A stretch of DNA of 64,000 nucleotides from contig CAWCAC010000002.1 of NCBI GenBank assembly GCA_963793415.1, positions 248,001 through 312,000 on the forward strand. Reading direction: 5' to 3'. Source of the stretch: CAXMST01 sp963793415. Its GTDB lineage: Bacteria > Actinomycetota > Thermoleophilia > Solirubrobacterales > 70-9. The position numbers and the translations under genes were made by a program. Under the pieces are notes generated by a model. That model was not told where the DNA came from and ran no database searches. It worked only from the letters and a program-made list of their open reading frames with translations. This document shows, piece after piece, positions 26,924 through 36,057 of the stretch; the first letter of the stretch is position 1, and every line of letters starts with the position of its first letter.

Positions 26924-28255
26924 TCAGTCGTGCGGGCGGGCCATCTTCGCGTGGTCGAGCGCCTCGTCGAGAGTCGCGTCGTCGACCCCGAGCTCACGCG
27001 CGACCTCGCGCAACGGCCGGCCGGAGTCGGCCGCGGTCTTGACGATCTCGGCCGCCTTGTCGTAGCCGATGTAGGGGTTGAGCGCGGTGGCGGTGGCCAG
27101 CGTCCCCTCGGCCGCAGCCTGGTTGGCCTCGTGGTTGGGCTCAACGTCGCGAATCACCTTGGTGTCGAGCAGGCGGCTGGCGGAGGCGAGCAGCTGGATC
27201 GACTCGAGCAGGTTCTTGGCGATCAGCGGCACGCGTACGTTGAGCTCGAACTGCCCCTGCGAGCCGGCGACGCTGATCGCGGCGTCGTTGCCGATCACCT
27301 GATCGCCGACCTGGATGCAGACCTCGGGGATCACCGGGTTGACCTTGCCGGGCATGATCGAGGAGCCCTTCTGGAGCTCGGGCAGGCGCAGCTCGGCGAA
27401 GCCGACCCGCGGGCCGGAGCCCATCAGCGCCAGGTCGTTGGCGATCTTGATCAGCGAGACGGCGACGACCTTGAGCGCCCCGGAGAGCTCGACCAGCGAG
27501 TCGCGGTTGGCCTGCGCCTCGAAGCGGTCGTGCGGCTCGGAGATGTCGAGGCCGGACCCGTCGCGGAGCTTGGCGCGGGCGCGGTCGGCGAACTCCTTGT
27601 GGGTGTTGAGGCCGGTGCCGGTCGCGGTGCCGCCGAGCGGGATCTGACCGACCCGGGAGAGCGTGCCGCGGACGCGCTCGCCGCCGAGGCGGATCTGCGC
27701 GGCGTAACCGCCGAACTCCTGGCCGAGGGTGACCGGGACGGCGTCCATCAGGTGGGTGCGCCCGGCCTTGACGATGTCGGCGAACTCCGCCTCCTTCTCC
27801 TCGAGCGAGGCGGCGAGGTCGTCCATCGCCGGGAGCAGGTCGTTGACGGTGCGATCGAGGGCGGCGAGGTGGACGGCCGAGGGGAAGACGTCGTTCGACG
27901 ACTGGCCCATGTTGACGTGGTCGTTCGGGTGCGCCCCGTCGCCGGCGAGGTTGGCGATCACCTCGTTCGTGTTCATGTTCGAGGAGGTGCCGGAGCCGGT
28001 CTGGAAGACGTCGATCGGGAACTGGTCGTCGTGATCGCCGCGACCGACGGCATCGCCCGCCTCGGCAATGCGGCCGGCGACGTCGTCGTCGAGCAGCCCG
28101 AGCTCGGCGTTGGTCCGCGCCGCGGCGGCCTTGATCTTGCCGAGCCAGTGGATGACGGAGGCCGGGACGCGCTGTCCCGAGACGGGGAAGTTGTCGATCG
28201 CCTTGTCGGTCTCCCCGCCCCAAAGCTTGTTTCCAGTCACTGGCTGCTCGCTCAA
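26924..28255 (-). CDS. fumC: Fumarate hydratase class II
   Basis: 443 aa, aspartase/fumarase superfamily; interconverts fumarate and malate. Conserved regions are the VNMGQSSNDVFPSA loop, the TH pair in KAGRTHLMDA, the GSSIMPGKVNPV signature carrying the catalytic Ser, and the C-terminal domain with NPYIGYDKAAEI. The start is a TTG at 28255: GGAGGA lies 7 nt upstream and homologous proteins begin at SEQPVTGNKLWGGET; the first in-frame alternative at 28279 would place the ribosome site inside the gene. Confidence 0.94.
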   Translation of the reverse strand: MSEQPVTGNKLWGGETDKAIDNFPVSGQRVPASVIHWLGKIKAAAARTNAELGLLDDDVAGRIAEAGDAVGRGDHDDQFPIDVFQTGSGTSSNMNTNEVIANLAGDGAHPNDHVNMGQSSNDVFPSAVHLAALDRTVNDLLPAMDDLAASLEEKEAEFADIVKAGRTHLMDAVPVTLGQEFGGYAAQIRLGGERVRGTLSRVGQIPLGGTATGTGLNTHKEFADRARAKLRDGSGLDISEPHDRFEAQANRDSLVELSGALKVVAVSLIKIANDLALMGSGPRVGFAELRLPELQKGSSIMPGKVNPVIPEVCIQVGDQVIGNDAAISVAGSQGQFELNVRVPLIAKNLLESIQLLASASRLLDTKVIRDVEPNHEANQAAAEGTLATATALNPYIGYDKAAEIVKTAADSGRPLREVARELGVDDATLDEALDHAKMARPHD

Positions 28256-28355
28256 TTCGGTTCCTCCAGTCAGGTGCAAAGTCTGAGCCGGAGGCTAGTT
28301 GACCTGCGATCGAGCGGGCTCGCGGGGAAGCCCCAGGCGGGCTGCGGGGAAGCCG

Positions 28356-28838
28356 TCAGCCGGCTTCCCGGGCGGCCGCGTAACCCTCGCCGTAGGTGCG
28401 CTCGAACTCGGCCGGCAGGGTGCCGTCCTGCTCGCTGTAGCGGGCGGCAGCGTTGAGTCGGCGGACGAGGTCGGTGTGGACCCCGGCCGTGCCCGAGGCC
28501 CCCTCCTCGACCGCGCCGACCAGGTAACCGAGTTGCAGGGCGGCCGCGCCGCCCGGATCCTCCTGCGCTTCGGCGTTGAGGCGCGTCGCTACCGTGATCA
28601 CGGTGGCGCCAACATCGCTGAGGTCGCCGACCTGCTGGTCGGGGACGATGCAGCCGCTGATCGGGGTCTCGCCTTCGAGCAGGACCTCGTCCGGGGCGCC
28701 CACCAGCGCCTTCACGTAGGTCGCCTCGCCGGACTTGCAGACGATCGGAGTCGTCGCCGTTTCGTCCTCCGAGCCGCAGGCGGCGAGCAGCAGGGCGGCG
28801 GCTAGCAGCAACGCGAGGGCGGCGAGTGGGCGTCTCAT
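28356..28838 (-). CDS. Probable lipoprotein of unknown function
   Basis: 160 aa. The N-terminus MRRPLAALALLLAAALLLAAC is a signal peptide with a lipobox (LLAAC at about 17-21), so it should be acylated at Cys21 and held at the outer membrane face. The mature part has two further Cys (about 34 and 64) that may form a disulfide and no known domain. ATG 28838 is set by TAGCCT 8 nt upstream; the open frame extends to 28895 without signal features. Divergent from ileS. Confidence 0.75.
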   Translation of the reverse strand: MRRPLAALALLLAAALLLAACGSEDETATTPIVCKSGEATYVKALVGAPDEVLLEGETPISGCIVPDQQVGDLSDVGATVITVATRLNAEAQEDPGGAAALQLGYLVGAVEEGASGTAGVHTDLVRRLNAAARYSEQDGTLPAEFERTYGEGYAAAREAG

Positions 28839-28846
28839 CGCACCCA

Positions 28847-28852
28847 AGGCTA
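28847..28852 (-). promoter_or_regulatory. -10-like hexamer for the lipoprotein gene (leaderless)
   Basis: Minus strand TAGCCT, 8 nt before the ATG at 28838; no Shine-Dalgarno is present. Confidence 0.5.
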
Positions 28853-28896
28853 GGGCCTCGGCCTCGTCGCCCCCGGGCCTGCCGGCTGCCCGCAAC

Positions 28897-28902
28897 TAGA
28901 AT
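28897..28902 (+). promoter_or_regulatory. -10-like hexamer for ileS
   Basis: TAGAAT ends 11 nt before the GTG at 28914; leader absent or very short. Confidence 0.45.
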
Positions 28903-28913
28903 CGGCCGCCGCC

Positions 28914-31900
28914 GTGGCCAGCTACGCAAGCGTCGATCCGAAGCAGTCGTTCCCCGCCCTCGAGGAGGAGGTCCTGCTGCGCTGGCGCGAGGGCAAGATC
29001 TTCGAGCGCCAGGTTGCCGAGCGCGAGGGCAACGAGCTCTGGAGCTTCTACGAGGGCCCGCCGACGGCGAACGGCAAGCCCGGCTCCCACCACGTCCTCT
29101 CGCGCGTCTTCAAGGACATCTACCCGCGCTACCGGGCGATGTGCGGCTACTACGTGCCGCGCAAGGGCGGCTGGGACTGCCACGGCCTGCCGGTCGAGCT
29201 CGAGGTCGAGAAGGAGCTCGGGATCTCCTCGAAGGAACAGATCGAGGAGTTCGGGATCGCCGAGTTCAACGCCCGCTGCCGCGAGTCGGTCTTCCGCTAC
29301 GTCACCGACTGGAACCGGATGGTCGAGCGGATCGGCCACTGGATCGACCTCGAGGACCCGTACGTGACGATGGACGACTCCTACATCGAGTCGGTCTGGT
29401 GGTCGCTGCGCCGGCTCTGGGACGACGACCGCCTCTACGAGGGCCACAAGGTCGTCCCCTACTGCCCGCGCTGCGGCACCGCGCTGAGCTCGCACGAAGT
29501 CGCCCTCGGCTACAAGGACGTCGTCGATCCCTCGGTCTACGTGCGCCTGCCGATCACCGAGGCCGCCCCGAGCTCGGGGCTGGAGCCGGGCGACAACCTG
29601 CTCGTCTGGACGACGACCCCCTGGACCCTGATCTCGCACGCGGCTGTCGCCGCCGGTGCGGAGATCGACTACGTCAGGGCCAGTCCCAAGGGATCAGAAG
29701 GCTCCGGCGAGGTCGTGGTCGTCGCCGCGGCACTGGCCGAGCGCGTGCTCGGCGAGGGGTTCGAGACGCACTCGACGATCAAGGGCGAACGTATGGAGGG
29801 CACCCGCTACGAAGCCCCCTTCGGCTACATCCCCGGCGAGGACTTCGGCCCGCACGGCCACACGGTGCTGACCGGCGACTTCGTCACGACCGAGGACGGC
29901 ACCGGCCTCGTCCACACCGCGCTCGCCTTCGGCGAGGACGACTTCCGGCTCGGCGAGCAGTACGGAATGACGCTGCAGAACCCGGTCCGGCTCGACGGCA
30001 CCTACGACGAGCGCGTGCCGGACTTCCAGGGCGAGATCGTCTACAAGCACAACCCCGAGATCGTCGGTGCGCTCGACGCCGCCGGCAAGCTCTTCCGCAA
30101 GGTCGACTACGAGCACGCCTACCCGCACTGCTGGCGCTGCGACACGGCTCTCCTCTACTACGCGAAGAGCACCTGGTACATCCGCACCTCCGAGGTCAAG
30201 GACCGGATGCTGGCCGAGAACGAGCGGATCGGCTGGCACCCCGAGCACATCAAGCACGGCCGCTTCGGCAAGTGGCTCGAGGGCAACGTCGACTGGGCGC
30301 TCTCGCGCGACCGTTACTGGGGCACGCCGCTGCCGATCTGGGAGTGCACCGGAGAGGACTGCGACGAGCGCTTCTGTGCCGGCTCGATACAGGACCTGAC
30401 CGACCGCGGCGGAGACGTGCGCGCGGACCTGCACCGTCCCTACGTCGACGACATCGTGATCGCCTGCGAGAGCTGCGGCGGCGAGATGCGCCGGGTCGAG
30501 TCCGTGATCGATACCTGGTACGACAGCGGCGCGATGCCGTTCGCGCAGTTCCACTACCCGTTCGAGAACGAGGAGCTGTTCGAGCAGCGGTTCCCGGCCG
30601 ACTTCATCTGCGAGGCGATCGATCAGACCCGCGGCTGGTTCTACTCGCAGCTGGCCGAGTCGGTGCTGCTGTTCGACCAGACCGACTATCTCAACTGCGT
30701 CTGCCTCGGCCTGATCCTCGATCCCGAAGGGCGCAAGATGAGCAAGCGGCTCGGCAACCTCGTCGACCCGCACGAGGTGATCGACGCGCACGGCGCCGAC
30801 GCCTTCCGCTGGTACTACCTCGCCACCCAGCAGCCCTGGGCCGGCTACCGCTTCAGCTCCGAGACGGTCGGCGAGTCGGTGCGGCAGTTCCTGCTCACCC
30901 TCTGGAACACCTACTCCTTCTACGTCCTCTACGCGAACGCCGAGGGCATCGACCCGGCCAACCCGCCGACCCCCGCCGGCTTCGCCGGCTACGCGGCCCC
31001 GGGCGGCTCCGCCGAGCAGCTCGACCGCTGGGCGGTCTCGCGCCTGCAGCAGACGGTGGCAACGGCGCGCGACGCGCTCGACGACTTCGACTCGACCACG
31101 GCGGGCAAGGCGATCGCCGCCTGGATCGACGAGCTCTCGAACTGGTACGTGCGCGTCGGCCGCCGGCGCTTCTGGGAGGGCGACCTCGCCGCCTTCGGCA
31201 CGCTCAGCCACTGCCTGGCGGAGACGGCGAAGCTGCTGGCGCCGTTCGTCCCGTTCACCGCCGACGCGATCTGGTCGAACCTCGCCCATGGTGGGGATGC
31301 CGGCGTCGACGTCTCCGTCCACCTCGCCGACTATCCGGAGCCGGACGAGTCGCTTCGCGATTCCGGGCTCGAAGCCGGGATGGACGCGGCCAGGCGCGCG
31401 GTCGAGCTCGGTCGCGCCGCCCGCGCTCAGGCGAAGGTGAAGATGCGACAGCCGCTCGCCAAGGCGGTGATCGTCGCGACCGAGGCCGAGCGCGCCGTGA
31501 TCGAGCGGTTCGCCGACGTCGTCCGCGCCGAGCTCAACGTGAAGGCACTCGAGTTCGTCACCGAGGAGGGTGAGCTCGCCAGCTACACCGTGAAGCCGAA
31601 CTACCGCAGCCTCGGCCCGCGCTTCGGCTCGGAGATGCCCCAGGTGGCTGCCGCGGTCGCGGCGCTCGACGCCGAGCACGCCCGCGCCGCGGTCGCCGGC
31701 GAGCGGATGATCGGGATCACGATCGAGGGCGCCGACCACACCCTGCAGCCCGAGGACATGACGCTCGTGATGGAGCCTCTCGAGGGCTACCAGGTCGAGT
31801 CCGAGGCGGGCCGCGCCGTCGCCCTGGCACTCGAGCTCGACGACTCCCTGGTCCGCGAGGGCCTCGCCCGTGAGATCGTCCGCGCCGTCCAGAACGCGCG

Positions 31901-32114
31901 CAAGGAGAGCGGCCTCGAGATCAGCGACCGGATCGAGCTCCAGCTCGGCGGCGACGAGGAGCTGCTCGCCGCCGCCCGCGCCCACGAGCAGTACGTCGGC
32001 GGTGAGGTGCTGGCGGAGCAGATCACGTTCGCCGAGGACGGGCTCGGCGACGCCGGCTCGACGAAGGTCGACGGTCGCGACCTGATCATCGTCCTCGAAC
32101 GCGTCGCCGGCTGA
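28914..32114 (+). CDS. ileS: Isoleucyl-tRNA synthetase
   Basis: 1066 aa class I synthetase charging tRNA(Ile). The HIGH-like motif lies in PTANGKPGSHHVL (50-62), the CP1 editing domain spans roughly 200-400 with TTPWTLISHAA and GTGLVHTALAFGEDDF, and KMSKR is at 608-612 in GRKMSKRLGNLVDP. Length and the presence of a long C-terminal part without obvious CxxC zinc pair fit the eukaryote-like type 2 (ileS2) form found in many actinobacteria, which is often mupirocin tolerant; that subtype call is inference. GTG start. The next gene begins 13 nt after the stop. Confidence 0.96.
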   Translation: MASYASVDPKQSFPALEEEVLLRWREGKIFERQVAEREGNELWSFYEGPPTANGKPGSHHVLSRVFKDIYPRYRAMCGYYVPRKGGWDCHGLPVELEVEKELGISSKEQIEEFGIAEFNARCRESVFRYVTDWNRMVERIGHWIDLEDPYVTMDDSYIESVWWSLRRLWDDDRLYEGHKVVPYCPRCGTALSSHEVALGYKDVVDPSVYVRLPITEAAPSSGLEPGDNLLVWTTTPWTLISHAAVAAGAEIDYVRASPKGSEGSGEVVVVAAALAERVLGEGFETHSTIKGERMEGTRYEAPFGYIPGEDFGPHGHTVLTGDFVTTEDGTGLVHTALAFGEDDFRLGEQYGMTLQNPVRLDGTYDERVPDFQGEIVYKHNPEIVGALDAAGKLFRKVDYEHAYPHCWRCDTALLYYAKSTWYIRTSEVKDRMLAENERIGWHPEHIKHGRFGKWLEGNVDWALSRDRYWGTPLPIWECTGEDCDERFCAGSIQDLTDRGGDVRADLHRPYVDDIVIACESCGGEMRRVESVIDTWYDSGAMPFAQFHYPFENEELFEQRFPADFICEAIDQTRGWFYSQLAESVLLFDQTDYLNCVCLGLILDPEGRKMSKRLGNLVDPHEVIDAHGADAFRWYYLATQQPWAGYRFSSETVGESVRQFLLTLWNTYSFYVLYANAEGIDPANPPTPAGFAGYAAPGGSAEQLDRWAVSRLQQTVATARDALDDFDSTTAGKAIAAWIDELSNWYVRVGRRRFWEGDLAAFGTLSHCLAETAKLLAPFVPFTADAIWSNLAHGGDAGVDVSVHLADYPEPDESLRDSGLEAGMDAARRAVELGRAARAQAKVKMRQPLAKAVIVATEAERAVIERFADVVRAELNVKALEFVTEEGELASYTVKPNYRSLGPRFGSEMPQVAAAVAALDAEHARAAVAGERMIGITIEGADHTLQPEDMTLVMEPLEGYQVESEAGRAVALALELDDSLVREGLAREIVRAVQNARKESGLEISDRIELQLGGDEELLAAARAHEQYVGGEVLAEQITFAEDGLGDAGSTKVDGRDLIIVLERVAG

Positions 32115-32127
32115 GGAGAACAGCGCC

Positions 32128-32559
32128 GTGGACGCTCAACTCGGATCCGACACGATCGCGGTGCTGGCGGCGGCCGGAATCATCTTCCTCTGGGCGCTCG
32201 GACTCGGCGTCGTCAAGTACCGCCAGATCATGGCCTCGCCGGATGCCCACGCGCACCCGTACACGGACATCGCCCACCGCGCGGCGCTGCTCTACTCGTT
32301 CGCGACGCTGCTGATCGCCGTCTTCGTCGAGCTCTCGGCGTGGAGTACCGCGGTCAACCTGATCGCGGCCTTCGTACCGATCTTCTTCTTCGCCAGCGCG
32401 ATCGCGACCTACCAGCTCCACGGCCTGCGCCGGGACACCGACAACCAGCTGCGGGACCCGGTGCGTGGCACGGGCGCCTACATGGCGGCCCTGATCATCG
32501 GCGAGATCGGCGGCTTCGCGGTCCTGCTCGCCGGCTTCTTCGACGCTCAGGTCTTCTGA
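32128..32559 (+). CDS. Four-helix membrane protein, conserved hypothetical
   Basis: 143 aa with four hydrophobic segments: VLAAAGIIFLWALGLGVV, LLYSFATLLIAVFVELSA, LIAAFVPIFFFASAIAT and AALIIGEIGGFAVLLAGF. Starts with GTG 13 nt after ileS, with GAGGAGA about 9 nt upstream, so probably in the same transcript. No motif recognised. Its 3' end converges on trxA with 21 bp between. Confidence 0.75.
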   Translation: MDAQLGSDTIAVLAAAGIIFLWALGLGVVKYRQIMASPDAHAHPYTDIAHRAALLYSFATLLIAVFVELSAWSTAVNLIAAFVPIFFFASAIATYQLHGLRRDTDNQLRDPVRGTGAYMAALIIGEIGGFAVLLAGFFDAQVF

Positions 32560-32580
32560 GGCCCGGGCAGCCCGGCCGGC

Positions 32581-32904
32581 CTAGGTGAGGGCCGGCTCGA
32601 GCTCGGCCTCGAGGCGCTTCTTCGGCATCGCGCCGACGATCCGCTTCGCCGGCTGGCCGCCCTTGAAGAGGATCATCGTCGGGATCGAGAGGACCTCGTA
32701 CTGCTGGGCGGTGTTCTGGTTGTCGTCGACGTTGAGGCTGACGATCTTGACGTCGTCCCGCTCCTTGTCGATCTCCTCGAGGATCGGATGGACGACGCGG
32801 CAGGGGCCGCACCAGGGAGCCCAGAAGTCGACCAGCACCGGCCCCGCAGAATCGAGCACCTCCGCCTGGAAGTTGTCGTCCGTGACCTGGGTCAGGTTCG
32901 CCAT
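32581..32904 (-). CDS. trxA: Thioredoxin
   Basis: 107 aa, classic thioredoxin: FWAPWCGPC with redox cysteines at 32 and 35, the cis-Pro in SIPTMILF (about 75), and the GGQPAKRIVG turn. Reduces disulfides in ribonucleotide reductase, MsrA and others. Good AGAGGAG ribosome binding site before the ATG. Preceded by a consensus-like promoter, which marks it as independently and strongly expressed. Length is exactly typical. Confidence 0.96.
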   Translation of the reverse strand: MANLTQVTDDNFQAEVLDSAGPVLVDFWAPWCGPCRVVHPILEEIDKERDDVKIVSLNVDDNQNTAQQYEVLSIPTMILFKGGQPAKRIVGAMPKKRLEAELEPALT

Positions 32905-32948
32905 CGTCGTCTCCTCTCTGAGTTGAAGTCGATTGTCGTGGGGTCTTT

Positions 32949-32976
32949 ACTATACAAAATGAAGTAAGGGCTGCAA
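32949..32976 (-). promoter_or_regulatory. Sigma-70-type promoter of trxA
   Basis: Minus strand reads TTGCAG (32971-32976), 16 nt, TATAGT (32949-32954). The start codon is 45 nt downstream of the -10, with a Shine-Dalgarno. This AT-rich patch stands out in the high-G+C background. Confidence 0.7.
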
Positions 32977-32994
32977 CCGGGTAGTCTGCCGTAC

Positions 32995-33741
32995 CTAAGC
33001 GTGCCGGTCGGCGGCGCCGCGCTTCTTGGCCCGCAGCCTCATCGCGGGAACCCGCCAGGCGGCCTCGAAGACGATCGCCTTGCTCATCTTCGACTCGCCG
33101 ACGCGGCGGTCGTGGAAGTAGATCGGCACCTCGATCACGCGGAAGCCGGCCCGGGTGGCGCGGTAGGTCATCTCGACCTGGAATGCGTAGCCGAGGGCGC
33201 CGACCGTGTCGAGGTCGATCGCCTCGAGCACCTCGCGCCGGAAGCACTTGAAGCCGCCGGTCAGGTCCTGGATGTCGAGGCCGAGCCAGGTCCGCGCGTA
33301 GACGCTGCCCCAGCGCGAGATCGCCATCCGGCCCCGGCCCCACTCGCCGACGCGACCGCCGGCGACGTAGCGGGAGCCGAGCACGAGATCGGCGTGCTCG
33401 CAGCCGGCGACGAGCTTCGGCGCCTCGACCGGGTCGTGGGAGAAGTCCGCATCCATCTGCAGGATCAGGCCGGCGTCGCCCTCGAGCGCATGCCGGAAGC
33501 CGGCCACGTAGGCGGGGCCGATCCCCTCCTTGCCGTGCCGATGCAGCACGTCGACCCCCTGATGCAGGCCGGCGAGCCGGTCGGCGATCTCGCCGGTGCC
33601 GTCGGGTGAGGCGTCGTCGACGATCGTGATCCGCGTCGCCGCGGGCAGCGCGTCGAGCAGGGCAGCGACCAGCGGCTCGACGTTTGCGGCCTCGTTGTAG
33701 GTCGGGACGACCACGTGAATACCGGATTCGGCTGGGGTCAT
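32995..33741 (-). CDS. Polyprenol-phosphate mannosyltransferase-like glycosyltransferase (family 2)
   Basis: 248 aa GT2 enzyme resembling dolichyl-phosphate mannose synthase. N-terminal VVVPTYNEAANVEPLV binds the nucleotide, IVDDASPDGTGEIAD and the metal motif LQMDADFSHDP follow, then LVLGSRYVAGGRVGEWG and a late QVEMTYRATRAGFRVIEVPI. Products of this family supply mannose (or glucose) from a polyprenyl carrier to lipoglycans or proteins. ATG 33741 is used; an upstream ATG at 33765 is possible. A TAGGAT lies 13 nt upstream. Divergent from polX with starts 58 bp apart. Confidence 0.87.
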   Translation of the reverse strand: MTPAESGIHVVVPTYNEAANVEPLVAALLDALPAATRITIVDDASPDGTGEIADRLAGLHQGVDVLHRHGKEGIGPAYVAGFRHALEGDAGLILQMDADFSHDPVEAPKLVAGCEHADLVLGSRYVAGGRVGEWGRGRMAISRWGSVYARTWLGLDIQDLTGGFKCFRREVLEAIDLDTVGALGYAFQVEMTYRATRAGFRVIEVPIYFHDRRVGESKMSKAIVFEAAWRVPAMRLRAKKRGAADRHA

Positions 33742-33786
33742 GCGAGGGTCGCCGATCCTAGTCATCCGAACGCCGCCGAGCGGGGC

Positions 33787-33792
33787 TATGGT
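33787..33792 (+). promoter_or_regulatory. -10-like hexamer for polX (leaderless)
   Basis: TATGGT ends 7 nt before the GTG at 33800. This rules against the earlier ATG at 33788, which lies inside the hexamer. Confidence 0.55.
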
Positions 33793-33799
33793 GCCGCCC

Positions 33800-35539
33800 G
33801 TGCGCAACGCAGAGATCGCAGCCGCCTTCGAGGAGCTCGGGATCCTCTACGAGCTCGACGGTGCCAACCGCTTCCGCGTCCTCGCCTACAAGGACGCCGC
33901 GCGGGTGATCCGCGACTGCCCGCACTCGGTCGGCGAGATGGCGCTCGAGGGGCGGGCGACCGAGCTCGACGGCATCGGCGACACGATCCAGACGAAGATC
34001 GTCGCGCTGATCAACGAGGGCGAGATCCCGGCCGCGGTCAAGCTCAAGCAGAAGTTCCCGGGCACGCTCGTCGAGGTGACGCGGATCCCCGGCCTCGGCG
34101 CGAAGACGGTGCGGAAGATGTACGACGAGCTCGGGATCTCCTCGCTCGCGGAGCTGCGGGAGGCGGCGGAGCAGCAGCAGCTGCGCGGCGTCAAGGGGCT
34201 CGGGGCCAAGGTCGAGGAGAACGTGCTCGAGAAGATCGACCGGATCGAGGCCGAGGGCCCCGGCGAGCGCCGCCTGCTCTCCGAGGTGCTCGAGGTCGGC
34301 GATCGGCTCGTCGCCGACCTGATCGCGCACCCGGCCAGCGACAAGGTCGTGCTCGCCGGCTCGGCCCGGCGCTGGGCCGACACCTGCAAGGACATCGACA
34401 TCGTCGCTACCGCGAGCGAGCCCGAAGAGCTCGTCTCGGCCCTGCTCGAACACGAGCTCGCGGCCGAGTCCGGCGGCTCGGGGACCGGAGGAGGCCGGAT
34501 CCGCACCCACAACGGGATCGGCGTCGACCTGCGGATCGTCCCCCCGGAGGAGTTCGGCAACCTGCTCCAGCACTTCACCGGCTCGAAGGAGCACAACGTC
34601 AAGCTCCGCGAGCGCGCCGTGGCGATGGGGCTCTCGGTCTCCGAGCACGGGATCAAGGACGTCGAGACCGAGCAGGTCGAGACCTTCGAGACCGAAGCGG
34701 AGGTCTACGAGCGGCTCGGCCTCGGCTGCATCGAGCCGGAGCTGCGGCAGGGGTCGAACGAGCTGAAGCTTGCCGAGGCGGGGAAGCTGCCGGAGCTCGT
34801 CCAGCTCTCGGACATCCGCGGCGACCTGCACTGCCACACGACCCTCTCCGACGGCACCGCCGAGCTCACCGACATGGTCGCCGCGGCGCTCTCGCGCAAG
34901 TACAAGTACCTCGCCGTCACCGACCACTCGGCCAGCCACGGGTTCGGCAACGACGTCCAGCCCGACGCCCTGCGGCGGCGGATCGAGGAGATCCACGAGC
35001 TCGACGCGGCACCGCAGACGAAGGGGATGAAGATCCTCGCGGGCTCCGAGGTCAACATCGGCACCGACGGGGGCCTCGACTACTCCGACGAGGTGCTCGC
35101 CGAGCTCGACTGGGTCGTCGCCAGTGTCCACACCTCGTTCCGGATGAGCGCCGAGAAGATGACGAAGCGGATCATCGCCGCGATCGAGCACCCACTGGTC
35201 GACTGCATCGGCCACCTGACCGGGCGGCTGCTGCTGAAGCGCGATCCCTATGACGTCCTGATCGAGCCGATCATCGAGGCAGCGGCCGCGAACGGGACGA
35301 TGATCGAGATCAACGCGAGCCCGCGTCGCCGCGACCTGAACGAGCACCACGCGCGGCTCGCGGCGGAGGCCGGGGTGTTGATCGCGATCAACACAGACGC
35401 GCACCGGATCGACACCCTGCTCGGCAACATGCAGTACGGGGTCGCGACGGCGAGGCGGGCCGGCCTCAGCGCCGATCAGGTCGCCAACACGCGGGCCTGG
35501 CGCTCGTTCGCCCCCCTGCGCAAGCGGACCAAGGCCTAG
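33800..35539 (+). CDS. polX: Family X DNA polymerase / 3'-5' exonuclease PolX
   Basis: 579 aa. Order of domains: helix-hairpin-helix region (residues 1-145, with RIPGLGAKTVRKMYDEL), nucleotidyltransferase palm (GSARRWADTCKDIDIVA, with the DID metal pair), then PHP domain from about 340 (DLHCHTTLSDG, VTDHSASHGFG, SVHTSF, INTDAHR). PHP gives exonuclease activity useful in base excision repair. GTG 33800 is taken as the start because homology begins at RNAEIAAAFEELG and the -10-like hexamer sits just upstream. Confidence 0.94.
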   Translation: MRNAEIAAAFEELGILYELDGANRFRVLAYKDAARVIRDCPHSVGEMALEGRATELDGIGDTIQTKIVALINEGEIPAAVKLKQKFPGTLVEVTRIPGLGAKTVRKMYDELGISSLAELREAAEQQQLRGVKGLGAKVEENVLEKIDRIEAEGPGERRLLSEVLEVGDRLVADLIAHPASDKVVLAGSARRWADTCKDIDIVATASEPEELVSALLEHELAAESGGSGTGGGRIRTHNGIGVDLRIVPPEEFGNLLQHFTGSKEHNVKLRERAVAMGLSVSEHGIKDVETEQVETFETEAEVYERLGLGCIEPELRQGSNELKLAEAGKLPELVQLSDIRGDLHCHTTLSDGTAELTDMVAAALSRKYKYLAVTDHSASHGFGNDVQPDALRRRIEEIHELDAAPQTKGMKILAGSEVNIGTDGGLDYSDEVLAELDWVVASVHTSFRMSAEKMTKRIIAAIEHPLVDCIGHLTGRLLLKRDPYDVLIEPIIEAAAANGTMIEINASPRRRDLNEHHARLAAEAGVLIAINTDAHRIDTLLGNMQYGVATARRAGLSADQVANTRAWRSFAPLRKRTKA

Positions 35540-36057
35540 GGGCGGAGGCCGGCGGCGTCGCCGCGCATCAGGCCGGGCGTGCGGACGAGCTTGACCGGTT
35601 CGAATGCCGAGTTCTTCTCGACGTAGAAGAGGACGCCGTCCCGTTCCTCGATCGCGCTGACGGCCGCCTCGCGCCGCCGCCAGGCGAGCGCGAACAGCAA
35701 CGCGAACCCGGTCGCGATTGCCGGCACCTGAGGGAACAGGGTGCCGAGCCCGCCGGCAACCGCCGCGAAAACGGCCAGCGGCCACAGGCGCGCAATCGCG
35801 ATCGAGGTCGGCGACTCCGAGGGCAGGCTGGTCGCAGTCTTCGCGGAGGCGAGCGGGTCGCGCAGGGCCTCCGCGGCGCGCTCCGTCGTTCCCTGTGAGA
35901 GCCCGAGGATCGCGGCGATCAGCCACCAGGCGAGCGAGATGATCGCGAGCCGGTCGTCGCCGGCGTTGTTGATCGCGATCGCCGAGATCGCTCCGAGCGC
36001 GGTCGCCTCGACGGCGACGAGCAGCACCGTGCCGCGGATCAGGTCCTTGAACTGCAT
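35536..36057 (-). CDS. Membrane protein of unknown function, otsB-linked
   Basis: 173 aa. Two pairs of membrane segments (about 8-30 and 37-55, then 90-110 and 114-132) and a C-terminal soluble tail with VLFYVEKNSAFEPVKLVRTPG. No known domain. Its ATG overlaps the otsB stop (TGATG), so the two are translated together; its 3' end overlaps the end of polX by 4 bp tail to tail. Confidence 0.75.
   Translation of the reverse strand: MQFKDLIRGTVLLVAVEATALGAISAIAINNAGDDRLAIISLAWWLIAAILGLSQGTTERAAEALRDPLASAKTATSLPSESPTSIAIARLWPLAVFAAVAGGLGTLFPQVPAIATGFALLFALAWRRREAAVSAIEERDGVLFYVEKNSAFEPVKLVRTPGLMRGDAAGLRP

Noticed and set aside
29694..31985. 763-codon open frame opposite ileS
   Set aside because: An antisense artefact of high G+C; ileS on the other strand has every synthetase motif.
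33740..33799. Earlier starts for polX, including ATG 33788
   Set aside because: ATG 33788 lies inside the TATGGT hexamer, and family homology begins at GTG 33800.
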